From the NCBI GenBank assembly GCA_035548125.1, contig DASZTV010000078.1, positions 1 to 9,273 on the forward strand: a stretch of 9,273 bases of DNA, read 5' to 3'. Origin of the DNA: DASZTV01 sp035548125. Lineage in GTDB: Bacteria; Actinomycetota; Actinomycetes; JAFAQI01. Under the pieces are notes generated by a model. The model saw nothing but the letters and a program-made list of their open reading frames with translations, had not been told where the DNA came from and searched no databases. This document shows, piece after piece, positions 1-6,583 of the stretch. Position 1 is the stretch's first letter; every line of letters starts with the position of its first letter. The position numbers and the translations under genes were made by a program.

Positions 1-394
1 ACGTCCCGGTGCCGCCGGTGATCGCCATCGTGAAGCCGCCCGGCCCCTGCGGGCCGGAGCGCACCGCACCCGAAGCTACGAGCTGACCCTTCGGCAGGTG
101 GAAGACGAACCGGCACACCTGGTCGGCGGTCTTGGCCACGCGCGCGGTGAGACAGTCGCCGGCTTCCCACCCGACCGTCTTACCGCCCTGCGTCAGCCGG
201 GTGGCCTGCACGTCGTCATCACCGGGGCTGAAGCCCTTGGCCCCGTTGTCGACGGACGTGTCCTGCAGCGAGTGCATCCGCACGGTGAACGAGTGGGCGC
301 TGGCCGCCGCGCTTCCGGCGAGCAGCGGGGTGGCGACGCTCGCCGCGATCACAGTGATGCCGGCGCCGAGACCAAGTGTCCGCTTGGTGGTCAT
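1..394 (-). CDS. Secreted allene-oxide-cyclase-barrel-like protein (partial, C-terminus off the left edge)
   Basis: The reverse strand reads open from an ATG at 392-394 to the left edge, giving 131 residues and no stop. An AGGAGGA ribosome binding site (398-404) sits 3 bases before the ATG and fixes the start. Residues 1-33 are a clear Sec signal peptide: basic MTTKR, a hydrophobic stretch, then an AASA-type cleavage region, so the product is probably exported. The mature part (NGAKGFSPGDD at 50-60, GGKTVGWEAGDC at 70-81, GQLVASGAV at 103-111, FTMAITGGTGT at 121-131) follows the pattern of actinobacterial secreted proteins with an allene oxide cyclase barrel-like (dirigent-like) fold. These are usually of unknown function, and cyclase activity should not be assumed. 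Cys81 and Cys94 could form a disulfide. The gene is divergent from the histidine kinase gene across 107 bases. The family call rests on remembered motif patterns; signal peptide and frame are directly visible. Confidence 0.8.
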   Translation of the reverse strand, partial: MTTKRTLGLGAGITVIAASVATPLLAGSAAASAHSFTVRMHSLQDTSVDNGAKGFSPGDDDVQATRLTQGGKTVGWEAGDCLTARVAKTADQVCRFVFHLPKGQLVASGAVRSGPQGPGGFTMAITGGTGT

Positions 395-397
395 GGG

Positions 398-404
398 TCC
401 TCCT
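398..404 (-). promoter_or_regulatory. Ribosome binding site of the AOC-barrel-like gene
   Basis: AGGAGGA on the minus strand, 3 bases from the ATG at 392-394. It decides the start of a partial gene that has no stop in the window. Confidence 0.8.
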
Positions 405-501
405 GTTCGACTGCCGCGACGCTCGCGGCGACAGGCCGTGACGCTATGAACGCGACACCCTCGCCGACCTCCCCCCACGGGCTGGTTGGCCCGCTCTCGA
501 G

Positions 502-1815
502 GTGGAACATCGCGCCCCCGCGCTCCGCCTGCAGGCGGAGCAGGCACCCGAGGGTTTCCGCCGCGAGACGGACGCGGCAGGCGGGACCCCGGGGCTACCG
601 TCAGTCCTCGTGGTCGGAAGTGTCGCAAGCGGGCGGGCACGCCAGCTGGCGTTGGACTGGGCGATACCGGTGGGTCTCGCCTGCTTCGGCCTCGTCGACA
701 TCGCCACTCACCGCCACAGCGAGGACTTCCCGGGCGCACCCGCCGTGCATGTCGTGTTCCTGCTGGCCGCGTGCGTCGCGTTCGGAGTACGCCGCCACCT
801 CCCGATCCTCGGACCGACGACCGCCATCGCGATCGCCACCGGCTGGGCCTCGGTGTGGCCCGAGGACTCACAGGCCTCGCTCGAGGCGTTCCTAGTGCTG
901 GTCTCCTCGGCGTACGCGATCGGTGCCGGCAACCGCGGCACCCGCCTGAAGTGGGCGACCGGCGCGCTGATCGGCTACTTCATCGCAAGCCAGCTCGTCC
1001 TGATGGCCACCGGTGGATCAGCAGGTGACCTGGCCCCGATCATCATCTGGATGTCCGCCGCTTGGGGCATCGCGCTCGTCATTCGCAGCCGGGGCGACGA
1101 GGCGCAGCGCGCCCGCCGGCTCGCCGCGCAGCTCGAGGTGAGCCAGGAGCAGCGGACCGCGCAGGCCGTCGAGCAGGAGCGTTCGCGGATCGCCCGCGAG
1201 CTGCACGACGTGGTCGCGCACGGACTGTCGGTCGTCGTCGTACAGGCCGCCGCCGAACGGCGCGCGCTGGCGCACGGTACGGCGGACCACGCCTCGACCG
1301 ACGCCGTCCTCGAGTCCGTCGAGCGGGTGGGGCGTGAAGCGCTGGTCGACCTGCGGCGCCTGCTCGGCTTGCTGCGGCAGGTCGACGAGCCACCGTCGCT
1401 GGCGCCGCAGCCCTCCCTCGCCCAGCTCGATGCCCTGGTCGCACCGGTGCAGGAAGCCGGCATCGACGTCGCGGTACGGGTCGACGGAGCCGCCGCAGTC
1501 CTGCCGGCCGGCGTCGACCTCACGGCGTACCGGATCGTGCAGGAGTCGCTGACCAACGTCCTCAAGCACGCCGGTGCGCGCCGCGTCGACATCGAGATCC
1601 GGCACCGGCCGGGGCGCCTGGAGATCGACGTCGTCGACGACGGTGCGGTCGCCGGCCGCGAGCCGGTCGTGCCTGGAGCCGGGCATGGGCTGCTCGGGAT
1701 GCGCGAGCGGGTCAGCGTCTTCGGCGGAACCGTGACAACCGGGCGCTGCCCGGACGGCGGCTGGGCGGTGCGGGCCCGGCTGCCGCTGGGCAGCCAGATG
1801 CTGGAGTCGGCGTGA
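502..1815 (+). CDS. DesK/NarL-type sensor histidine kinase (HisKA_3)
   Basis: This is a 437-residue membrane sensor kinase that would autophosphorylate on His and pass the phosphate to the regulator encoded next. The N-terminal half has about six hydrophobic segments (about 52-67, 81-97, 100-116, 127-142, 152-169, 177-194) with no large extracellular domain. A charged helix (200-225) follows, then the HisKA_3 dimerisation motif ERSRIARELHDVVAHGLS with His235 as phosphoacceptor. The HATPase part shows the N box ESLTNVLKHA (Asn352), DDG at 379-381 and the glycine-rich GHGLLGMRERV at 394-404. The start is uncertain. GTG 502 is the first possible start after the in-frame TGA at 439-441 but has only a weak GAG before it. 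GTG 610 and TTG 652 are alternatives that keep all membrane segments. The stop overlaps the next start as GTGA, indicating one operon and coupled translation. The signal sensed cannot be read from the sequence. Confidence 0.93.
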   Translation: MEHRAPALRLQAEQAPEGFRRETDAAGGTPGLPSVLVVGSVASGRARQLALDWAIPVGLACFGLVDIATHRHSEDFPGAPAVHVVFLLAACVAFGVRRHLPILGPTTAIAIATGWASVWPEDSQASLEAFLVLVSSAYAIGAGNRGTRLKWATGALIGYFIASQLVLMATGGSAGDLAPIIIWMSAAWGIALVIRSRGDEAQRARRLAAQLEVSQEQRTAQAVEQERSRIARELHDVVAHGLSVVVVQAAAERRALAHGTADHASTDAVLESVERVGREALVDLRRLLGLLRQVDEPPSLAPQPSLAQLDALVAPVQEAGIDVAVRVDGAAAVLPAGVDLTAYRIVQESLTNVLKHAGARRVDIEIRHRPGRLEIDVVDDGAVAGREPVVPGAGHGLLGMRERVSVFGGTVTTGRCPDGGWAVRARLPLGSQMLESA

Positions 1816-2465
1816 GCCTGCGGCTGCTGATCGCCGACGACCAGTCGCTCGTGCGGGCCGGCTTTCACAAGCTGCTCGACGGCGAGGACGGGCTCGAGGT
1901 CGTCGGGGACGCAGCCGACGGTGTCGAGGCGATCGCCGAGAGCAAGCGGCTGCGCCCCGACGTCGTCCTGATGGACATCCGGATGCCGCGGCTCGACGGC
2001 ATCGAGGCGACTCGGCGGATCGTCGCCGACCAGTCCGCGACGGCGGTGCTGATCCTCACGACCTACGACCTCGACGAGTACGTCTTCCAAGCGCTGCAGG
2101 CCGGGGCGAGCGGCTTCCTGCTGAAGGACTCGCCACCGGACGACCTGATCGCCGCGGTCCGGGTGGTCGCTCGCGGTGACGCGCTGCTCGCGCCATCGAT
2201 CACGCGCCGGCTGATCGCGGAGTTCACCGCGCGCAACGGACGTCCCGCCGAGCCGCTGCCCGACATCTCCGACCGCGAGCGGGAGGTGCTCACAGGGGTC
2301 GCCCGCGGGCTCAACAACACCGAGCTCGCTCAGACGCTGTTCATCGGCGAGGCCACCGTGAAGACGCACGTGAGCAACCTGCTCGCGAAGCTCGGATGCC
2401 GCGACCGGGTGCAGCTGGTCGCGCGGGCCTACGAGGCCGGCGTCGTCGTACCCGGCGAATCCTGA
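1812..2465 (+). CDS. NarL/LuxR-family response regulator
   Basis: This is a 217-residue DNA-binding regulator and the cognate partner of the upstream kinase, with which it shares a 4-bp GTGA overlap. The receiver domain spans residues 1-120: acidic pair Asp9/Asp10 in LIADDQ, phosphoacceptor Asp55 in VVLMDIRMPRLDG, Thr83/Thr84 in LTTYD and conserved Lys105 in FLLKDS. The LuxR-type helix-turn-helix spans about 152-212 (ISDREREVLTGVARGLNNTE, then GEATVKTHVSNLLAKLGCRD), the usual C-terminal output domain. Length and domain order are normal and all phosphorylation residues are present, so it should be functional. The target genes are unknown. The divergent secreted-protein gene at 1-394 is a candidate only because it is adjacent. 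The regulator gene ends 5 bases before the convergent gene at 2471. Confidence 0.96.
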   Translation: MSLRLLIADDQSLVRAGFHKLLDGEDGLEVVGDAADGVEAIAESKRLRPDVVLMDIRMPRLDGIEATRRIVADQSATAVLILTTYDLDEYVFQALQAGASGFLLKDSPPDDLIAAVRVVARGDALLAPSITRRLIAEFTARNGRPAEPLPDISDREREVLTGVARGLNNTELAQTLFIGEATVKTHVSNLLAKLGCRDRVQLVARAYEAGVVVPGES

Positions 2466-2483
2466 GCGCGCTACCGGGCGCTC
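2464..2483. terminator. Possible bidirectional hairpin between convergent genes
   Basis: GAGCGC (2464-2469) and GCGCTC (2478-2483) form a 6-bp GC-rich stem with an 8-base loop. The stem spans the stop codons of the response regulator gene (2463-2465) and the convergent deacylase-like gene (2471-2473). There is no T tract on either side, so this is a weak call; high-GC actinobacterial terminators often lack one. Confidence 0.3.
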
Positions 2484-4201
2484 GCGCTTACCGACACCGT
2501 GTCGCGACCGGACTTCAGCAGTGTGCCGGGCACCGCACCCGTCGCCGTACCGTCCTTGCACACCTCGACGCCCCCGACGATCACCGAGCTGACGCCCTCG
2601 GACTCGGCGTAGAGCCGCCACGCGCCCCCGGGCAGGTCGTAGCGGGTGCGCTCGACGCCGTGGTTCACCGTCTCCGGATCGAACATCACGATGTCGGCGT
2701 GCGCGCCCTCGACGAGCCGTCCGCGGTCGACCAACCCGTACAAGCGCGCCGGTACGTCGGAGAGCAGCCGCACCGCTTCCTCGATCGACACGACCTGGTG
2801 CTCGCGCACGGCGTAGGCGAGCAGCGAAGTCGAGTAGATCGCGCCGCACATCATGTCGAGGTGCGCGCCGGCGTCGGAAGCGCCGACGACCGCATCGGGG
2901 TTGCGCCACACCTCGGCGCGGGTCTCCCAGTCGGCCTTCGTGTCGCCGGGCATGTCCGGCGAAAGGCCGGTGCGCAGCTCGTCGGCGATCACGAAGTCGA
3001 GCAGGGCGTCGAAGGAGTCGATCCCGCCGCGCGCCTTGCAGACGTCGCTGATCGACATGCCTTCGAACTCGCGGTTCTCCGGCGCGAACGTCTCGGTGAT
3101 CTTCAGCCGGTGCCACTTCGACAGCGCGCCGATCAGCCCGGCCTCGGGCGAGCGGGCGCCGTCGTTGAGTCGCCTGCGCTCCTCGGGATCGGCGAGCTTC
3201 TTCATCCGCTCGGCAACCGGCAGGTGCATCGTCTCCCGCCAGCCCGGGAAGCCGTCGAGTACGAAGCCGGAGAGGAACGACAGCCGGATCTTCATCGAGT
3301 GCGGCAGGGTCAGCGCGACGAGCCGTCCGCCGTTGTCAGCGACCCGCTGGTTGGCCGCGAGCTGGTTGTACACCTGGTCGCGCAACAGCGCTGACACCGC
3401 GAGGACGTTCCAGTTGACCGGCCGGTCCGCGGCCGTCGACATCTCGGTGAGCAGCGCGATCTCGTCGTCGGAGAAGCCCGACAGGCAGCCCGGCACGATC
3501 GCCTCGAGCGTTGTGCCTTCGTGCTCACCGGTTGCGCGGGCCAGCGCGACGAGCTCGGCCACCGCGGCGTGACGCGACGGCACCGGGTCGCCGGCGGCGT
3601 CGTTGTGGGTCGGTGACTGCGACGTCGAGAAGCCGAGCGCGCCGGCGTCGATGGCCTCGTGCAGCAGCTCGGCCATCCGCGTGATCTGGCCCTCGGTGGC
3701 CTGCTCCCCCACCGACGCCTCGCCCATGGCGACCCGGCGCAGCGCGGAGTGTCCGACGAGGAACCCGGCGTTGACGGCGATCCGGCCGTCGAGTGTCGCG
3801 AGCCATTCGGCGTAGGACGACCAGTCCCACGACAGCCCCTGCTGCAGCGCCTCGAGCGGCATGCCTTCGACGCGAGCGAGCAGTCGCGTCAGGTAGTCGG
3901 CGTGCTCAGGACCGGCGGGAGCCAGCGTGAAGCCGCAGTTGCCGCCGATGACGGTGGTGACGCCGTGCTGCACCGACGGGCTCGCGGTCGGGTCCCACGC
4001 CAGCTGCGCGTCGTAGTGGGTGTGGATGTCGATGAAGCCAGGCGCCACGACGAGCCCGGTCGCGTCGACCGTCTTCGTCGCGGAGTCGTCGGTCGCGCCG
4101 ATGCTCACGACCCGGCCGTCGAGGACACCGACGTCGGCGACCCTGCTCGGCGTACCGGTGCCGTCGACGACGGTCCCGCCCTTGATCAGCAGGTCAAGCA
4201 C
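2471..4201 (-). CDS. N-acyl-D-amino-acid deacylase-like amidohydrolase
   Basis: This 576-residue metal-dependent hydrolase belongs to the D-aminoacylase-like branch of the amidohydrolase superfamily (COG3653 type). Residues 1-55 form the small beta domain (LDLLIKGGTVVDGTG). The barrel then starts with the metal-binding FIDIHTHYD (His60, His62), followed by HGVTTVIGGNCG (Cys89, where this family carries a metal-bridging Cys), FLVGHSALR (His151) and the late acid GASDAGAHLD (Asp443). The C-terminal part returns to the beta domain (GRLVEGAHADIVMFDP, VIVGGVEVCKDG). The His ligands expected mid-barrel in true D-aminoacylases are not obvious: EGTTLEAIV and PVNWNVL stand near the expected places. 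The substrate may therefore not be an N-acyl-D-amino acid. The start is GTG (4199-4201) with AGGGGG (4206-4211) as ribosome binding site. It follows the other amidohydrolase gene by 83 bases, probably in one operon. No signal peptide; cytosolic. Confidence 0.9.
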   Translation of the reverse strand: MLDLLIKGGTVVDGTGTPSRVADVGVLDGRVVSIGATDDSATKTVDATGLVVAPGFIDIHTHYDAQLAWDPTASPSVQHGVTTVIGGNCGFTLAPAGPEHADYLTRLLARVEGMPLEALQQGLSWDWSSYAEWLATLDGRIAVNAGFLVGHSALRRVAMGEASVGEQATEGQITRMAELLHEAIDAGALGFSTSQSPTHNDAAGDPVPSRHAAVAELVALARATGEHEGTTLEAIVPGCLSGFSDDEIALLTEMSTAADRPVNWNVLAVSALLRDQVYNQLAANQRVADNGGRLVALTLPHSMKIRLSFLSGFVLDGFPGWRETMHLPVAERMKKLADPEERRRLNDGARSPEAGLIGALSKWHRLKITETFAPENREFEGMSISDVCKARGGIDSFDALLDFVIADELRTGLSPDMPGDTKADWETRAEVWRNPDAVVGASDAGAHLDMMCGAIYSTSLLAYAVREHQVVSIEEAVRLLSDVPARLYGLVDRGRLVEGAHADIVMFDPETVNHGVERTRYDLPGGAWRLYAESEGVSSVIVGGVEVCKDGTATGAVPGTLLKSGRDTVSVSASAR

Positions 4202-4212
4202 GCGACCCCCTC

Positions 4213-4283
4213 ACCCCGGTGATCATGAGCCTTACGTCACGACACGCCGTCACTTGTGAATTAGCGCTCATGATCACCGGGGT
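4213..4283. repeat. Perfect 18-bp inverted repeat with 35-base spacer between two amidohydrolase genes
   Basis: ACCCCGGTGATCATGAGC (4213-4230) is repeated exactly in inverse at 4266-4283. The 35-base spacer (4231-4265) holds further small symmetries: GTGAC twice, 13 bases apart, and TCAC-AA-GTGA on the minus strand. The element starts one base after the stop of the upstream gene (4285-4287) and ends just before the ribosome binding site of the downstream gene, so it fills almost the whole gap. There is no T tract. It could be an mRNA stem setting the ratio of the two enzymes, a REP/MITE-like element or a regulator site. Confidence 0.75.
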
Positions 4284-4284
4284 T

Positions 4285-5472
4285 TCAGGCCGAGAGCCAG
4301 GTGGCGTCTGGGAGCGGGTGGCGGAACAGGCCCGCCGCGTTGAGGTGGGTGATCTTCGCGATGTCCTCCGCGGACAGGTGACCGATGCTCTTCGCGACGA
4401 CCGCCTGGGTGTCCGGCCAGGTCGAGTCGGCGTGCGGGTAGTCGCTCTCGACGAGGATGTGGTCGACGCCGATCGCCGACGCCGCCCCGAAGGCCGTCGG
4501 GTCGTCGATCGAGCAGAACCAGAAGTTGCGCTTGAGCACCTCGCTCGGCAGCAGGTCGCTGCGCCACGACCCACCCTCCGAGCCTGACGCCGAGTGCGCG
4601 AGGACGAAGTCGGCACGGTCGGCCAGCATGCCCGCCCAGCCGATGCCGCCCTCGGCCATCATGATGTTCAGCTTCGGGAAGCGCACCGGCACCTGCGACC
4701 ACAGCCAGTCCGCGGCGGCGATCAGCGCGTGCGCCGGGAACAACGTCGTGATGGCCTCGAACGGCATGTCCGGCGACGGGAACGGCGCCCACTGCGCAGA
4801 GCCGGTGTGCAGGCAGACCACGGTGCCGGTCTCCTCGCAGGCCGCGAAGAATGGGTCCCACCGCCGCGTGTGCAGCGAGCCGATGCCGGAGTGCGCGGGG
4901 AGCTCGGGAAACGACACCGCCTTGAAGCCGCGTGCGGCGTTGCGTCGTACCTCCTCGGCCGCGAGCTCGACGTCGGCAAGCCACGGGATCTGCAACGGGA
5001 TGATCCGCTCCGGGTAGGACCCGGCCCACACCTCGAGGTGGTAGTCGTTCCAGGCCCGGAGTACGGCGAGGCCGAGCTCTGGGTCCTGGCTCTTCCAGAA
5101 CACCGTTCCCGCGAAGCCGGCGATCAGCGACGGGAAGTTCAATGACGCCCAGATGCCCGCGAGGTCCATGTCGCCGATGCGGGCGTCGATGTCCCAGCAG
5201 CCCTTGCGCATCTCGTCGAAGCGCGCCGGCTCCATCGACCACTCTTCTTTGGGACGACCGATGACCGCGTTGAGGCCGATGTTCGGATAGAGGTTGTCCT
5301 CATAGACCCAGGTCTGCGCGCCGTCCAGCTCGACGATCCGCGGCGCACGATCCTGCAGCGCGGCCGGCAGTCGGCTGTCGAACATGTCCGGCGGCTCGAT
5401 GATGTGGTCGTCGACGGAGATGACGACGTGCTCGCGGGTGCGCGGCGCTGGATCCGGCAGCAACCCCACCAC
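4285..5472 (-). CDS. Amidohydro_2-family metal-dependent hydrolase
   Basis: This 395-residue TIM-barrel enzyme is of the Amidohydro_2 (PF04909) type. Members include decarboxylases and hydrolases acting on small organic acids and ring-cleavage products. It opens with VISVDDHIIEPPDMF (Asp22, His23, Glu26), the actinobacterial version of the first metal motif. Later come CLHTGS (His222), IMMAEGGIGW (Glu274) and HILVESDYPHADSTWP (Asp344, in the place of the catalytic acid). Many such proteins occur in actinobacterial lipid and steroid catabolism regions, but nothing here fixes the substrate. The start is GTG 5470-5472, directly followed by a second GTG; neither has a convincing ribosome binding site, and a palindrome (5472-5489) touches the start. 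The transcript may thus be leaderless or nearly so, with the palindrome acting as operator. It is the first gene of a probable two-gene unit with the deacylase-like gene. No signal peptide; cytosolic. Confidence 0.9.
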   Translation of the reverse strand: MVGLLPDPAPRTREHVVISVDDHIIEPPDMFDSRLPAALQDRAPRIVELDGAQTWVYEDNLYPNIGLNAVIGRPKEEWSMEPARFDEMRKGCWDIDARIGDMDLAGIWASLNFPSLIAGFAGTVFWKSQDPELGLAVLRAWNDYHLEVWAGSYPERIIPLQIPWLADVELAAEEVRRNAARGFKAVSFPELPAHSGIGSLHTRRWDPFFAACEETGTVVCLHTGSAQWAPFPSPDMPFEAITTLFPAHALIAAADWLWSQVPVRFPKLNIMMAEGGIGWAGMLADRADFVLAHSASGSEGGSWRSDLLPSEVLKRNFWFCSIDDPTAFGAASAIGVDHILVESDYPHADSTWPDTQAVVAKSIGHLSAEDIAKITHLNAAGLFRHPLPDATWLSA

Positions 5473-5489
5473 CTGACGCTAACGTCAGG
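5472..5489. promoter_or_regulatory. Operator-like palindrome at the start of the amidohydrolase operon
   Basis: CCTGACG-CTAA-CGTCAGG has perfect 7-bp arms around a 4-base centre and touches the GTG start (5470-5472). Size and position fit a dimeric repressor of TetR or GntR type blocking transcription. No such regulator is encoded in the window, so it would act from elsewhere. The half-site CGTCAG recurs at 5583-5588. Confidence 0.6.
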
Positions 5490-5566
5490 GTTCGGGCCGG
5501 TCAACGGTCCGCAACCCCGCTCATTGGTGTCCAGCGCCGCGCAGTGTCGCCGCCGCCGACACCGGC

Positions 5567-5590
5567 GTCTGACCGCAGCCGGCGTCAGAC
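5567..5590. repeat. Inverted repeat upstream of the secreted-protein gene
   Basis: GTCTGAC (5567-5573) and GTCAGAC (5584-5590) are exact inverses separated by 10 bases. The stretch also has CCGGCGTC as a direct repeat (5562-5569 and 5579-5586). It lies in the 240-base gap between divergent genes and could be a regulator site for the plus-strand gene at 5713. No clear -10/-35 pair can be placed in this gap. Confidence 0.45.
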
Positions 5591-5712
5591 TGTGGGGGGT
5601 TGTACCGATAGTCACTTTGGGTGGAATCGTCGTAGCCGCCACAACTTCGCGCTACCACGACCCGATTCGCTCGTTGATGTCCAAGGTGTCAGCGGTCCAC
5701 CTAGGAGATGTC

Positions 5713-6423
5713 ATGAACCCAGCCCGGTCGATCGGCGGTAAGGCTGCGGGTGTTGTGCTCGCCGCGGCGGTGGCGAGCAGCTTCGCCTTGCCCGCCGCCT
5801 CAGCGAGCTCAGCTCCGCTGACGAAGGCGCGCGCCCACAAGCTCGCCAAGCACATCAACCTGGACGCCTCGAACTTCCGCGGCTTCAAGGTGCACGCCTA
5901 CCAGTCGTCCAAGGGCGCTAAGGCCACCGAGAAGAAGTACGCCGCGTGCGTCGGTCTGGCGCCGGTGTTCGCGAAGGCGCACTCCGACGCGTACGACAAC
6001 GGCAAGGGCGGCATCTTCTCCTCCGTCACCGAGTTCGTCTCCTCACGCAGCGCCGCGCGGCACGATGCCAAGCGGGCGGCGAGTCAACGCGCTCGCGACT
6101 GCCTCAAACAGGAGATGACCGACGTCGCCAAGGCCGTCAGCGCTCAGGACACCAAGGTCACTGTCACCCCGGTCACCGAGGCAGCCGTCGCAGGCATCGA
6201 CGCGATCTACAGCGTGAAGTACACCGCCACCTTCACCATCCTCGGTTACCACGGCACCCTGCACGGCTGGTCGATCGGCATCTCGCGCGGCAACGCCGAG
6301 GTCTCGCTCAACGAGATCGGCACGATGGACGTGCCGCGGGCCAATCTCAGCAACGCCCTGTCAACGCTGATCGCGCGGGTCAAGAACAAGGTGCCGGCCA
6401 AGGGCCTTCCGGTGAAGCACTGA
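5713..6423 (+). CDS. Secreted protein of unknown function
   Basis: The product is 236 residues. ATG 5713 is chosen because AGGAG (5703-5707) lies 5 bases before it and a signal peptide follows at once. The open frame extends further upstream, but that part looks non-coding. Residues 1-32 are a Sec signal: NPARSIGGK, a hydrophobic alanine/valine core, then PAASA-S as likely cleavage region. There is no lipobox Cys, so the protein should be released or wall-associated. The mature part is lysine/alanine-rich (KARAHKLAKHINL at 38-50), then an alpha/beta region with only two cysteines, Cys79 (YAACVGL) and Cys130 (RARDCLK), probably a disulfide. The second half alternates strand-like stretches (KVTVTPV, YSVKYTATFTI, GWSIGISRGNAEVSLNEIG) before a final helix. 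The layout recalls secreted actinobacterial ligand-binding or PknH-sensor-like domains, but I cannot assign a family. It reads towards the zinc-ribbon cluster, separated by 160 bases. Confidence 0.85.
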   Translation: MNPARSIGGKAAGVVLAAAVASSFALPAASASSAPLTKARAHKLAKHINLDASNFRGFKVHAYQSSKGAKATEKKYAACVGLAPVFAKAHSDAYDNGKGGIFSSVTEFVSSRSAARHDAKRAASQRARDCLKQEMTDVAKAVSAQDTKVTVTPVTEAAVAGIDAIYSVKYTATFTILGYHGTLHGWSIGISRGNAEVSLNEIGTMDVPRANLSNALSTLIARVKNKVPAKGLPVKH

Positions 6424-6456
6424 CCACAGCGCGGCAGTGCCAAGGCGGCCTCGGCT

Positions 6457-6469
6457 GAACAATTTGGTC
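6457..6469 (+). promoter_or_regulatory. TTGGTC element upstream of ZR1
   Basis: GAACAATTTGGTC ends 114 bases before the ZR1 start. It matches 12 of 13 bases of the site at 8046-8058, which ends 106 bases before the paralogous ZR2 start. It is the clearest non-coding sequence shared by the two copies and lies in an AT-richer stretch. Whether it is a promoter part or a protein binding site cannot be told. Confidence 0.5.
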
Positions 6470-6472
6470 ATG

Positions 6473-6495
6473 ACGGGCTATACGAATAGGCCCGT
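6473..6495. terminator. Stem-loop after the secreted-protein gene
   Basis: ACGGGC (6473-6478) and GCCCGT (6490-6495) form a 6-bp stem with an 11-base loop about 50 bases after the stop of the secreted-protein gene. A second, imperfect stem lies at 6440-6454 (CCAAGG/CCTCGG). Neither has a real T tract. Either could end transcription before ZR1, or the first could belong to the ZR1 upstream region. Confidence 0.3.
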
Positions 6496-6541
6496 TCGAC
6501 TGTTACTCAAGGCGCTCGCCATACCGAAATATGAAGCAGTC

Positions 6542-6562
6542 GGATCGCAAATCGGACGATCC
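6542..6562. repeat. Inverted repeat just before the ZR1 ribosome binding site
   Basis: GGATCG (6542-6547) and CGATCC (6557-6562) are exact inverses with a 9-base spacer, ending 6 bases before the GGGAG ribosome binding site. It could form a leader hairpin or be a small operator. TCGGA also repeats directly at 6540 and 6552. Confidence 0.4.
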
Positions 6563-6583
6563 ACCTAGCGGGAGACCACTGCG

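Noticed and set aside
98..895. Open frames on the plus strand over the secreted-protein gene and kinase start
   Set aside because: They run antisense to a gene with signal peptide and ribosome binding site and overlap the kinase in another frame; compositions are Arg/Ser/Pro-rich.
975..3116. 713-codon open frame on the minus strand opposite the kinase, regulator and deacylase genes
   Set aside because: It lies antisense to three genes with clear domains; its product is Arg/Ala/Gly-rich without motifs, as expected from GC-rich codon bias.
2396..3394. 332-codon plus-strand open frame opposite the deacylase gene
   Set aside because: It is the shadow of a well-supported amidohydrolase gene with no recognisable motif.
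5404..5712. N-terminal extension of the secreted protein
   Set aside because: ATG 5713 has a good ribosome binding site and is followed at once by a signal peptide; the extension overlaps the divergent gene and its operator.
6479..6535. Possible -10 boxes (TATACG, TATGAA) upstream of ZR1
   Set aside because: No acceptable -35 partner at 16-19 bases could be placed for either.
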